The notes under the pieces: model-generated
Databases searched by the model: none
Told to the model about the DNA's origin: nothing
The model's input: only the letters and a program-made list of their open reading frames with translations
In this document: positions 25,747 through 34,481 of the stretch, piece after piece
Numbering within the stretch: position 1 is the first letter of the stretch
How the letters are laid out: every line of letters begins with the position of its first letter
Program-made: the position numbers and the translations under genes
Source: Clostridia bacterium
GTDB lineage: Bacteria; Bacillota; Clostridia; Monoglobales; Monoglobaceae
Assembly (NCBI GenBank): GCA_017546165.1
Contig: JAFYXL010000033.1
Coordinates: 1 to 64,000, forward strand
DNA length: 64,000 nucleotides
Direction: 5' to 3'

Positions 25747-27806
25747 TTAAGAATTCCGTTTTCACTGACCTCCGAAAATCGGGAATGTATTTTATTCTTC
25801 AGTAACTGATTTTCGGGAAGATTTAATTTTGGGTCAGCTGAAAGCAGCTTCTCTGCAGCGTCTTTTGCATGTGATAAAAGCTGCATATCCAAGGACAGGT
25901 TTGCAACCTTAAGCTCAGGTAAACCGTGTTGCCGGACTCCAAAAAATTCGCCGGGACCACGTAGTTCCAAATCTTTTTCTGAAATTTTGAATCCGTCATT
26001 TGTGTCACACATGATTTTCATTCGTTCTTCTGCAATTTTGCCGCCTTCAGAAAACATAATGCAATAAGACTCATATTCCCCTCGTCCGATTCGGCCTCTG
26101 AGCTGATGGAGCTGGGAAAGCCCGAAACGCTCGGCGTTTTCGATAAGCATTACACTTGCATTTGCCACGTCAACACCAACCTCAATAACGGTGGTTGAAA
26201 CCAAAATATCTATTTCGCCTGCGGTGAACTTATCCATAATTTCTTTTCGCTGAGCCGCCTTAATCCGTCCGTGAAGAACCTCAATACGAAAATTTTTTAA
26301 GGCGGTTTTCTTTAGATTTTCTGCATATTCAATGGCAGATTTTGCAATTAATGCCTCAGACTCTTCGATTAAAGGGCATATAATGTAAACCTGCCTGCCC
26401 TGGTGGATTTTGTTGGCAACAAAGTCAAAGACCCTTTTCCGCATTTTTTCGTTTGCTGTGTAAGTTTCTATAGGTTTTCTCCCGGGGGGAAGCTCGTCAA
26501 TTACCGAAATATCCAAATCTCCATAGAGAATCAGGGATAAGGTGCGTGGTATTGGTGTTGCGGTCATCACAAGAGTGTGTGCCCCTAAGCCTTTTTCGGT
26601 AAGGGTAGTGCGTTGCCGTACTCCAAAACGGTGTTGTTCGTCTGTGATTACAAGGGCGGGATTGCTAAATTCTACGCCCTCTGAGATAAGTGCGTGAGTT
26701 CCCACTATAATTTTTGCCTCTCCAGATTTGATTTTTGAGATTGATTCCCGCTTTTCTTTGGCGGACATTCCTCCACTTAAAAGCACTGTTTCAAAACCAA
26801 AGGAAGAGAAAAGTTTTTTGAGATTTTTGAAATGCTGCATAGCCAGAATTTCGGTGGGTGCCATAAGAATTGCCTGATACCCTGAATTGGCTGCGGCATA
26901 CATTGCGGCGGCTGCGACCATTGTTTTGCCCGAGCCAACGTCGCCCTGGACAAGACGGTTCATAGGAGTGGTTTTGGTAAGGTCGGCGGAAATCTCATTT
27001 ATAACCCGCTTCTGCGCCTTTGTCAATTCAAATGGCAGTGCCTTTGCAAATTCTGCAATACATTTAACGTTTTTTATTGGGGTTGCGGAATAGTTTTTCC
27101 GTTCTTCACCCATTATGCGGATACCTGTCTGTAATACCAAAAGCTCCTCAAATGCAAGCCGCTGCCGAGCTGCCTCAAAGGCGTCGGCGGATTGAGGACA
27201 GTGCAAATTCTTAAGCGCCGGGAAGAGGGGCAGAAGATTATTTTCCGCAGCCAAAGAATTTGGGATAATGTCTTTAGGAAATTCCTCAAGATTGTCTAAA
27301 ATATTTTCAACGGCATTTCTGAGGTTGGTTTGCCCAAGTCCTGCGGTGGATGGGTAAACGGGTAAAAGCCTGCCTGTCTTTTTAATACCCGATTCACTTT
27401 CTGTTACAGGGTTTATCATTTCGAATACCTGACCACGGTAAATAGCCCTGCCGTAAAAGGTGAATTCGCCGCCTGATTTTAGCGTATTTGCAATATAAGG
27501 AGCATTGAACCAGGTGACTTTCATAATGTTTGCCCCATCACTGACAAAGGTTTGGGTGACAGTGACCCTGCCTCTTGTGCGGTAAGTCTTTACCCCTTGC
27601 GCCAAAGCGGCACGGACACAGACTGTTTCGCCGTCTATAAGGTCTGCGATTGCTTTGACCTCAGAGCGGTCCTCAAGACTACGTGGAAGATGAAACAACA
27701 TATCCTGCACGGTAAAAATACCAAGCTTTGCAAAAAGCTTGGCCCTTGCCTCACCTATTCCTTTTACGTATTTGATGCTGTCGCTTAGTTTCATATGTTT
27801 CACCAA
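25743..27806 (-). CDS. recG: RecG, branched-DNA helicase
   Basis: RecG remodels stalled replication forks and Holliday junctions. The 687-residue protein is full length: an N-terminal wedge/OB domain (about 60-150), Walker A GDVGSGKT (about 285), DEQHRFG motif II, TATPIPRTL, and helicase domain 2 with VSTTVIEVGVDV and QLRGRIGRG. It ends the yloU-yloV-recG block, an order also found in Bacillus. The first codon could be ATG 27806 or the one two codons on (MVKHMKLS). A MITE-like element lies just upstream. Confidence 0.97.
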   Translation of the reverse strand: MVKHMKLSDSIKYVKGIGEARAKLFAKLGIFTVQDMLFHLPRSLEDRSEVKAIADLIDGETVCVRAALAQGVKTYRTRGRVTVTQTFVSDGANIMKVTWFNAPYIANTLKSGGEFTFYGRAIYRGQVFEMINPVTESESGIKKTGRLLPVYPSTAGLGQTNLRNAVENILDNLEEFPKDIIPNSLAAENNLLPLFPALKNLHCPQSADAFEAARQRLAFEELLVLQTGIRIMGEERKNYSATPIKNVKCIAEFAKALPFELTKAQKRVINEISADLTKTTPMNRLVQGDVGSGKTMVAAAAMYAAANSGYQAILMAPTEILAMQHFKNLKKLFSSFGFETVLLSGGMSAKEKRESISKIKSGEAKIIVGTHALISEGVEFSNPALVITDEQHRFGVRQRTTLTEKGLGAHTLVMTATPIPRTLSLILYGDLDISVIDELPPGRKPIETYTANEKMRKRVFDFVANKIHQGRQVYIICPLIEESEALIAKSAIEYAENLKKTALKNFRIEVLHGRIKAAQRKEIMDKFTAGEIDILVSTTVIEVGVDVANASVMLIENAERFGLSQLHQLRGRIGRGEYESYCIMFSEGGKIAEERMKIMCDTNDGFKISEKDLELRGPGEFFGVRQHGLPELKVANLSLDMQLLSHAKDAAEKLLSADPKLNLPENQLLKNKIHSRFSEVSENGILN

Positions 27807-27815
27807 TTAAAAAAT

Positions 27816-27873
27816 GTAGGGGTCGATTCTATACCAACCCGAAGCTACGGGCGGATATGGAATCCGCCCCTAC
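27816..27873. repeat. MITE-like palindromic element
   Basis: A 58-bp element with 7-bp perfect terminal inverted repeats (GTAGGGG/CCCCTAC) and an internal hairpin (arms 27849-27856 and 27862-27869, GGGCGGAT). It sits in the 100-base gap between recG and the FakA gene, is much more G/C-rich than the spacers around it, and codes for nothing. No clear target-site duplication was seen. It resembles short dispersed repeats known from clostridial genomes; copy number cannot be judged here. Confidence 0.6.
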
Positions 27874-27906
27874 GGATTATGTCATATCGCATACAGTTGT
27901 TTTGAA

Positions 27907-29550
27907 TTACTCAACTGACATTATATAAAAATATACAGGCTGTCCACCCTGAATCACCGATACATCAAGTTCAGGGAACTTTTCTTCAAGGGATGCACCA
28001 AGATTTTCCGCTACATCGGATTCAATATCTTCGCCATAGTAGATGGTAATAACCCCGGACTCGTCATCCACCAATTTTTCACAAAGCTTTAGGACAGCTT
28101 CCTCGGGAGTTGCGGTTACCGCATCAATGTCCTTACCACTTACAGCAAGACAATCGCCCAGCTTTATCTCCATACCGTCGAGGTTTGTATCTCTTGCCGC
28201 AAAGGTAACCTGACCGCATTTTACACTGTTTTTAAAATCCTTCATCGCCTCAAAATTCTCTTCGGGTGAGGCTGATTCGTCAAATGCTGTCAGTGCGGTT
28301 ATACCCTCAGGAATGTTTACTGTAGGGACAACAAAAACTGTTTTTTCGGTCAGGGCATCCACCTGGTCTGCCGCAAGAATGATATTCTTGTTGTTTGGAA
28401 AAATATATACAATCTCGGCGGGAATCTTTTCCACTGCAGAAAGCAGGTCCTGAGTACTTGGGTTCATTGTCTGGCCGCCTTCAATAATCTCGTCAACATT
28501 TAGAGAACGGAAGATTTCGGATAGGCCGTCGCCTACTGAAACTGCAGCAAAACCATATTTTTTGAGAGGTTCTGCTGACTTTTGTGTATCGGGTTCCTGT
28601 TTCTCTGGCTGTGGGACTGCTTCTTCAAGGTTTTCCTCGTGTTGATATTTCATATTATCAATTTTAAGGTTGGTAAGTTCACCAAGCTTGATCGCCTGTT
28701 CAAGCACAAAACCGGGATGATTGGTGTGGATATGAACTTTTACGATATCCTCATCATCAATCACCAGCATACAATCGCCCTTTTCCGCTATTGCGGCACG
28801 GAACTGACTTATCTGACGTTCCTGAGTTTTGTTTATGATAAATTCAGTGCAGTAAAGAAACTTGATGTCAACATCGGTATCTGCTGCCTTTACTGTGGTT
28901 TTAACTGCAAAAGTTTTGTCGATAGGTGCAATTGCCTTGCCTTCCTTAAGTGCGGTATATGCACCTTCAATCAAGGTCATAAGGCCCTTGCCACCTGCAT
29001 CAACCACACCGGCTTTTTTGAGGGCAGGAAGAAGGTTTGGAGTATTGTCAAGACTTTTATTGCCTGCGTCAACTATTGCTGACAAAAAGTCTGTTACAGA
29101 CTCAAATTCATTAAAATGCCCATCCGCAAATTCTGAGATTTCACGTATAACAGTAAGGATTGTACCCTCGGTTGGCTTCATAACCGCGCGGTAAGCGGTA
29201 GCCTTTGCAGATAGTAAACCGTCTTTGATATCAGCTACAGAAAAAACTTCTTTTGCCTCTACCCCTTTGGAGAAACCTCGTATAATCTGTGAGAGTATAA
29301 CACCGGAGTTGCCCCTTGCGTTGCGAAGGGATGCAGAAGCCAGCTTTGAAATAAGCTTGCCTGCGTGAGGTATATCTTCTGCGAGAGTCATATCTGCCGC
29401 ACCGCTGAAGGTAAGACTCATATTTGTACCTGTATCACCGTCGGGTACAGGGAATACATTAAGGTCATCAACCGCCTTGCGGTTATTTTTAAGATTAGCT
29501 GAGGCGGATTCAATCATAATTCTCAGCATTGATGTATCTAAATTATTCAC
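27907..29550 (-). CDS. fakA: DAK2-domain fatty acid kinase, FakA/YloV-like
   Basis: FakA phosphorylates fatty acids held by a DegV-type FakB protein so that they can enter phospholipid synthesis. The 547-residue protein has an N-terminal DhaL/DAK2 nucleotide-binding domain (about 1-200; FPVPDGDTGTNMSLT, RNARGNSGVILSQ, PTEGTILTV), a middle domain, and a C-terminal DegV-like region (about 330-547; IFPNNKNIILAA, VVPTVNIPEG). It follows the Asp23-family gene by 27 bases. A DegV protein that could be its partner is encoded about 3.5 kb away at 33055. Confidence 0.92.
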   Translation of the reverse strand: MNNLDTSMLRIMIESASANLKNNRKAVDDLNVFPVPDGDTGTNMSLTFSGAADMTLAEDIPHAGKLISKLASASLRNARGNSGVILSQIIRGFSKGVEAKEVFSVADIKDGLLSAKATAYRAVMKPTEGTILTVIREISEFADGHFNEFESVTDFLSAIVDAGNKSLDNTPNLLPALKKAGVVDAGGKGLMTLIEGAYTALKEGKAIAPIDKTFAVKTTVKAADTDVDIKFLYCTEFIINKTQERQISQFRAAIAEKGDCMLVIDDEDIVKVHIHTNHPGFVLEQAIKLGELTNLKIDNMKYQHEENLEEAVPQPEKQEPDTQKSAEPLKKYGFAAVSVGDGLSEIFRSLNVDEIIEGGQTMNPSTQDLLSAVEKIPAEIVYIFPNNKNIILAADQVDALTEKTVFVVPTVNIPEGITALTAFDESASPEENFEAMKDFKNSVKCGQVTFAARDTNLDGMEIKLGDCLAVSGKDIDAVTATPEEAVLKLCEKLVDDESGVITIYYGEDIESDVAENLGASLEEKFPELDVSVIQGGQPVYFYIMSVE

Positions 29551-29577
29551 ATTATCACCTCGATAGTCTGAAAATTA

Positions 29578-29931
29578 TTAATCAACACGGACGCTTTCTA
29601 CGTTAACCTGAACGCTTGAAACCTCCATACCGGTAAACTTCTCCACGTTGTACTTAACATGACTGCGAATGGTTTCACCGATGGTGCCGATGTTAAGACC
29701 ATATTCAACTATTATAAAAAGGGAGATGTCGATAACGTTGTTATCTGTTTTCACCTTTATGCCCTTATCCATATTTTCCTTTTTAAGAAGTCCGGCGATA
29801 CCGTCCTTGCTGGTTTTTGCACACATGCCAACTACGCCGTAACACTGGGTTGCGGTGTAACCTGCCAGCTTTGCAATAACCGTATTTGAGATACTAATAG
29901 TACCGCGTTCGTTTTTGATTTCAGCACTCAT
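29578..29931 (-). CDS. Asp23/Gls24-family protein (YloU-like)
   Basis: From ATG 29931 this is 117 residues, with the family motifs GTISISNTVIAKLAGY, GVVGM and VNIDV-like C-terminal strands (VQVNVESVRV). The start is set by GGAGG just upstream; a longer frame to 29970 has no such site. Asp23 proteins lie at the membrane and relate to envelope stress or lipid metabolism. The gene is first in the yloU-yloV-recG transcript. Confidence 0.92.
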   Translation of the reverse strand: MSAEIKNERGTISISNTVIAKLAGYTATQCYGVVGMCAKTSKDGIAGLLKKENMDKGIKVKTDNNVIDISLFIIVEYGLNIGTIGETIRSHVKYNVEKFTGMEVSSVQVNVESVRVD

Positions 29932-29995
29932 AATTTTGCCTCCACTCAATAAAGAATTGGAATTAAGCATATTAATCTACTTTAATTCACTTTAT

Positions 29996-30024
29996 ATAAT
30001 ACAATATTTTTTGTCTGTGGTCAA
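29996..30024 (-). promoter_or_regulatory. Promoter of the Asp23/fakA/recG transcript
   Basis: Minus strand: TTGACC (30024-30019), 17-base spacer, TATTAT (30001-29996). Confidence 0.65.
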
Positions 30025-30118
30025 GTGTAATAAAACAAAATAATATGTCGTCCGGTGAATAGTTTTGAAAAATTCCGAAAAAATACTACCTAAAATAAAG
30101 GCTATGGACAAATTTTTA

Positions 30119-30147
30119 TTGCCTTTTCGAAGGGTTTATGTTAAAAT
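30119..30147 (+). promoter_or_regulatory. Promoter of the rlmB transcript
   Basis: TTGCCT (30119-30124), 17-base spacer, TAAAAT (30142-30147) preceded by TGT (extended -10). The spacer between the two divergent promoters (30025-30118) is A/T-rich with nothing else evident. Confidence 0.65.
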
Positions 30148-30190
30148 TATTATGTGTAATTTTGTGAATTTTTAAAAGTGGTGAAACATT

Positions 30191-30934
30191 ATGGATGATA
30201 GAATTTTTGGTACAAACCCTGTTTATGAAGCACTTAACTCAGGCAGGGAAATAGACAAGATATTTATACTTGAAGGGGCAAGACACAGCCGATTGGCACA
30301 AATCACTTCTCTTGCAAAAAAACGTGGCATACACTACACCTTGGTAAACCGCAAAAAGCTTGACGAACTTTCAGAAGGCGGCAATCACCAGGGGGTCCTT
30401 GCCTTTGCTGCAATGCACAGCTATGCTGAGGTGGAGGATATACTTGCTCTCGCCAAAGCGAAAAATGAGCCGCCCTTTATATTGATTGCCGAAGGGTTAA
30501 AAGACCCGCACAATCTTGGCAGTATTATAAGATGTGCAAATGCTGCCGGGGCACACGGCGTTATTATCCCCAAAAACCGCAGCGTGGGACTTAATTCAAC
30601 CGTTGCAAAGGTTTCAGCCGGGGCGGTAGAATATACGCCTGTTGCAAGAGTTACCAATATAGGTGCGGTGATAGACAAGCTCAAGGATGCCGGACTTTGG
30701 ATTGCAGGCACTGCCCTTGAGGGCAGCACTTTTCATACCGAAGCGGACCTGACAGGGGCTTTGGCCATTGTTATAGGCAGTGAGGGTGAGGGCCTTAGCC
30801 GTTTGGTTCGTGAAAAGTGTGACTTTTTGGTAAAAATCCCTATGCTGGGCCAGGCAGAATCTTTAAATGCATCTGTAGCAGCAGGAATACTGTTATATGA
30901 GTCAGTTCGTCAACGTCAGGCAAAAGCTAAATAA
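30191..30934 (+). CDS. rlmB: TrmH/RlmB-family 23S rRNA 2'-O-methyltransferase
   Basis: The 247-residue SPOUT enzyme methylates a guanosine 2'-OH in 23S rRNA with SAM. It has an N-terminal substrate-binding domain (about 1-75, FGTNPVYEAL) and the trefoil-knot domain with LKDPHNLGSIIRCANAAG, IGSEGEGLSRLV and IPMLGQAESLNAS. In many Firmicutes rlmB follows cysS-mrnC; here those genes are in a separate minus-strand cluster. A tRNA rather than rRNA target cannot be excluded, but RlmB is the usual call. Confidence 0.92.
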   Translation: MDDRIFGTNPVYEALNSGREIDKIFILEGARHSRLAQITSLAKKRGIHYTLVNRKKLDELSEGGNHQGVLAFAAMHSYAEVEDILALAKAKNEPPFILIAEGLKDPHNLGSIIRCANAAGAHGVIIPKNRSVGLNSTVAKVSAGAVEYTPVARVTNIGAVIDKLKDAGLWIAGTALEGSTFHTEADLTGALAIVIGSEGEGLSRLVREKCDFLVKIPMLGQAESLNASVAAGILLYESVRQRQAKAK

Positions 30935-30985
30935 AACTGCTGTTTGGAGAGATGAAACCACAATCTAGCGAAAGGACGGATATTT

Positions 30986-32515
30986 ATGATTGCACAGGTA
31001 AACAGCGCTGCACTCTTTGGAATAGACGGATTTATCGTAGATGTTGAGACGGACATATCAAACGGCCTTCCGGCTTTTGATATTGTAGGTCTTCCTGACG
31101 CTGCGGTTAAGGAGTCAAAGGAACGTATCCGTGCTGCCATAAAAAATTCGGGGCTTACTATGCCATCAAAACGGATTACCCTTAATCTTGCACCGGCAGA
31201 TATCAAAAAAGAGGGCACACACTTTGATTTGTCCATTGCAGTTGGCATCCTTATAGCGTCTGAACAACTAAAGCAACCAACGCCGGATTCAGTATTTATG
31301 GGTGAGCTTTCACTGAACGGTGATTTAAGACGCATAAACGGAGTTTTGCCAATGGCAATTTCCGCTTACCAAAGGGGGATAAAGGCCATATACCTGCCTG
31401 AGGAAAATGCTCGTGAAGCTGCGGTCATTGAAGGACTTAAGGTTTATGGAGCAAAGTCTCTTAGAGATATTGTAATGCACTTTACAGGTGAGAAAAAGCT
31501 TTCGCCATACCGTGAAGAGAGAAACTTTTCAAAACCTGATGAAAATGAATATAAATATGATTTCAGGGATGTAAAAGGGCAGGTCTTTGTAAAACGTGCA
31601 CTTGAGATAGCGGCAGCGGGAGGCCACAACATACTGATGATTGGCCCGCCGGGGTCGGGCAAGACCATGATTGCGCAACGAATTCCCGGAATTTTGCCTG
31701 ATATGAGCTTTGACGAGGCCCTGGAGGTAACAAAAGTCCATAGTATAGCAGGACTTGTATCGGACAATCAGCCTCTTGTAAAGACAAGACCATTCAGACA
31801 TCCACATCATACAATTTCGTCGGTGGGACTGTCCGGAGGCGGAACAAATCCGCGACCGGGAGAAATCAGCCTTTCCCACAACGGCGTATTGTTTTTGGAT
31901 GAATTACCTGAGTTCAGACGAGATGCTCTGGAGGCTATGCGTCAGCCACTGGAGGATGGGGAAGTTACAATCACAAGAGCAAGCGGCACTGTTACATACC
32001 CGTGCAGCGTAATGCTTGTGGCATCAATGAATCCTTGCCCCTGTGGTTATTATGGAGATCCTACCAGGGAGTGTAGCTGTACACAGACTCAGATTATGAA
32101 GTATATGAGCAAAATCAGCGGCCCCCTTCTTGACAGAATTGACCTGCACATTGAGGTTCCGGCAGTAAAATATGAGGAGCTTGAAAAAAAGCAGGAGGGC
32201 GAATCTTCACAGGGTATAAAAACCAGGGTGGATTTGGCCCGTCAGGTGCAGCTTGAACGTTACAAATGCCGAGGGGTATATTCAAACAGTCAGCTCACAC
32301 CTGAACTGATGAAGCTACATTGTGAACTGGATAAAGAAACCAATGAACTTTTGCGTGAAGCGTACAATACGCTTGGACTCAGTGCAAGAGCCCACAATCG
32401 AATTTTAAAAGTGGCAAGAACCATTGCGGACCTTGCCGGAGAAGAAAAAATCAAAATGGAACACATAGCTGAGGCGATACAGTATCGGGCCCTGGACAAA
32501 AAGTTTTTTAACTAA
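30986..32515 (+). CDS. YifB/ComM-family Mg-chelatase-like AAA+ ATPase
   Basis: The 509-residue protein has an N-terminal Lon-protease-like domain (about 20-130; GLPAFDIVGLPDAAVKES), an AAA+ domain with Walker A GPPGSGKTM (about residue 217) and LFLDELPEF Walker B, a Cys-rich insert (NPCPCGYYGDP...CSC), and a C-terminal lid (LSARAHNRILKVARTIADL). ComM of this family is a helicase that extends branch migration of incoming DNA in natural transformation. Start ATG has AAAGGA upstream. No dprA or other competence gene is adjacent. Confidence 0.93.
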   Translation: MIAQVNSAALFGIDGFIVDVETDISNGLPAFDIVGLPDAAVKESKERIRAAIKNSGLTMPSKRITLNLAPADIKKEGTHFDLSIAVGILIASEQLKQPTPDSVFMGELSLNGDLRRINGVLPMAISAYQRGIKAIYLPEENAREAAVIEGLKVYGAKSLRDIVMHFTGEKKLSPYREERNFSKPDENEYKYDFRDVKGQVFVKRALEIAAAGGHNILMIGPPGSGKTMIAQRIPGILPDMSFDEALEVTKVHSIAGLVSDNQPLVKTRPFRHPHHTISSVGLSGGGTNPRPGEISLSHNGVLFLDELPEFRRDALEAMRQPLEDGEVTITRASGTVTYPCSVMLVASMNPCPCGYYGDPTRECSCTQTQIMKYMSKISGPLLDRIDLHIEVPAVKYEELEKKQEGESSQGIKTRVDLARQVQLERYKCRGVYSNSQLTPELMKLHCELDKETNELLREAYNTLGLSARAHNRILKVARTIADLAGEEKIKMEHIAEAIQYRALDKKFFN

Positions 32516-32561
32516 AAAAGGGTATCCATATTGCCTTGATAAAGAAAGGACAAGAAGACCT

Positions 32562-33062
32562 ATGCGACTTAATATTGTGCTTGTTGAACCTGAAATCCCT
32601 GCCAATACAGGCAATATTTCAAGGACCTGTTCGGTGATTGATGCGCAGCTCCATCTTGTGCATCCCCTTGGGTTTGATATAAGTGAAAAGGCTGTCAAGA
32701 GAGCAGGACTTGATTACTGGGATGAACTGAAACTTTACGAATACCAGAGCTTTGATGAGGTAAGGTCAAAATATCCGGATGGTGAATTTTATTTTTGTAC
32801 AACAAAGGCATCCAATACCTACAGCAGAGTGAAATTTCCCGTTGACAGTGACAAGGATATCTTTTTGGTATTTGGCAAGGAGACAAAAGGGTTGCCGGAG
32901 GAATTGCTCCGGGAGAATATGGAAAATTGCATAAGGATTCCTATGAAAATTAATAAGCGGTCTTTGAATTTGTCAAATTCTGTTGCCGTTGTTGCATATG
33001 AAGTTTTGAGACAAAATGATTTTAAAAATTTGGAAGAGAAAGGACATTTACACAATGATTAA
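32562..33062 (+). CDS. trmL: TrmL-type tRNA (wobble) 2'-O-methyltransferase
   Basis: The 166-residue single-domain SPOUT enzyme methylates the ribose at the wobble position (34) of certain leucine tRNAs. Motifs: LVEPEIPANTGNISRTC at the start, FGKETKGLPEELL, and the knot IPMKINKRSLNLSNSVAV. The length is usual for the family. It overlaps the next gene by 8 bases. Confidence 0.93.
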   Translation: MRLNIVLVEPEIPANTGNISRTCSVIDAQLHLVHPLGFDISEKAVKRAGLDYWDELKLYEYQSFDEVRSKYPDGEFYFCTTKASNTYSRVKFPVDSDKDIFLVFGKETKGLPEELLRENMENCIRIPMKINKRSLNLSNSVAVVAYEVLRQNDFKNLEEKGHLHND

Positions 33063-33903
33063 AATAATGACAGATTTATCAGCAGATATCCCAAGAGAGT
33101 TAGTGGATGAACTTGATATTGCGGTTTTGCCTTTTTATATTAACTTTGGTGAGGAGAGTATCCTTGCGGATATGGATTATACGGCAGATATGTTTTACGA
33201 AAAATTCAAAAGCCTGGAAGAGATGCCTACAACAAGTCAGGCCACGCCGGGAATTTTGGAGGATATGTATCGTGATTTGGGCAAGGACAACCAGATTATT
33301 CACATCACAATCCCTGCAAATGGAAGCGGTATTGTAAACACCGCAAGAAACATCTCAAATCAGCTTATTGAAGAAGAGGGATTTGATATTACAATTGTAG
33401 ATTCAAGTATGTATAGTCTGGGTATTGGTGCAAATGTTGTTGAAGCTGCACGTATGGCCCAAAAGGGTGCCACGAGGGATGAAATCATTGCATACTTGAA
33501 TGAGAGATTCGAAAAAGACAGGGTCTATTTCATAGTAGATGACCTTAAGTACCTTCAAAAAGGCGGCAGAATAAAAGCTACAACAATGGTTGTGTCAAAG
33601 GTGCTTGACATCAAGCCGATCCTTTGGTCAAACGATGGTATGGTTGAGGCTTTTGACAAGGTAAAGGGCCTTAAACGTGCTATTTCAAAAATGGTTGATA
33701 TTGCGGCTGAAAAGATTGACGATGCTGAGAATGCAACGGTTTACGTTCTGCACGCGGATGCACTTAAATCGGCTGAGATTACTGCCGAAATGATAAAAAA
33801 CAAAATCAATCCCAAGGAAGTAGTAATTAGAAAGGTTGGACCTGTCATTACTTGCCACGCAGGGGTTGGAGTATTTGGTATTTATTTTAAGCATAAGGGT
33901 TGA
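33055..33903 (+). CDS. DegV-family fatty-acid-binding protein (FakB-like)
   Basis: From ATG 33055 the protein has 282 residues. It shows the DegV pattern: IMTDLSADIPRE at the start, TSQATPG (head-group contact), TIPANGSGIVNTAR, IVDSSMYSLG, YLQKGGRI and a C-terminal GPVITCHAGVGVFGI with the conserved His. DegV/FakB proteins bind a fatty acid for phosphorylation by FakA, which is encoded at 27907-29550. The start used here has GAAAGGAC upstream; the longer frame from 33016 lies within trmL. Confidence 0.93.
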   Translation: MIKIMTDLSADIPRELVDELDIAVLPFYINFGEESILADMDYTADMFYEKFKSLEEMPTTSQATPGILEDMYRDLGKDNQIIHITIPANGSGIVNTARNISNQLIEEEGFDITIVDSSMYSLGIGANVVEAARMAQKGATRDEIIAYLNERFEKDRVYFIVDDLKYLQKGGRIKATTMVVSKVLDIKPILWSNDGMVEAFDKVKGLKRAISKMVDIAAEKIDDAENATVYVLHADALKSAEITAEMIKNKINPKEVVIRKVGPVITCHAGVGVFGIYFKHKG

Positions 33904-33908
33904 TAAAG

Positions 33909-34436
33909 ATGTATCTCGAAAAGGAAGAAATGAAGTTTGCGGCACTTTATGCCATAAGGCAGTACAAGGCTCCTATGAGTGAAAGCCGTATTTTTGAAAT
34001 TTTTACCTGGGACAAGGAGATAATGGAATATTTTGACTTGTCGGGAGTTCTTGCAGAGCTCATTGAGGATGGGTATATTCTGAAAAAATATTACCGGAAC
34101 GAGGAGGCTCTTTGCCTTACTGAACTTGGCGAACAGGCGGATTTGTTTTTCAAGAGCCGTGTCCCATACAGCATAAGGGAGAGAATTGATTCTGCAATTG
34201 GTCACATAAAGTACAATGAGCTTGCAGACCCCAATGCTGTAAAGAGCGAAGTGGTTCTTGCGGCGGCGGAGCGCTATATGGCAAAATGCAGTATATGTGA
34301 AAACAAGGTCCCTGTTCTTGAACTTTCCCTGACAATGGGCAAAAAGGTTCAGGCCCAAAAGGTTGCAGATTACTTTAAAAAACACGCAGACGAAATTTAT
34401 GAAGGCATACTCAAGCTTTGCACCGAGGAGGAATAA
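33909..34436 (+). CDS. DUF4364-family protein
   Basis: The 175-residue protein matches DUF4364 (PF14277): LEKEEMKFAALYAIRQYKAP at the N-terminus and a predicted winged-helix-like first half (GVLAELIEDGYI, ALCLTELGEQ), then an alpha/beta second half. The fold suggests a transcription regulator, but no function is established. It follows the degV stop by 5 bases. A TTG at 33900 is an alternative start that overlaps degV. Confidence 0.85.
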   Translation: MYLEKEEMKFAALYAIRQYKAPMSESRIFEIFTWDKEIMEYFDLSGVLAELIEDGYILKKYYRNEEALCLTELGEQADLFFKSRVPYSIRERIDSAIGHIKYNELADPNAVKSEVVLAAAERYMAKCSICENKVPVLELSLTMGKKVQAQKVADYFKKHADEIYEGILKLCTEEE

Positions 34437-34481
34437 TCGGGCAGGGTGAGCGATTTGGTTTTATGATTTGGAGGAAGAAAA

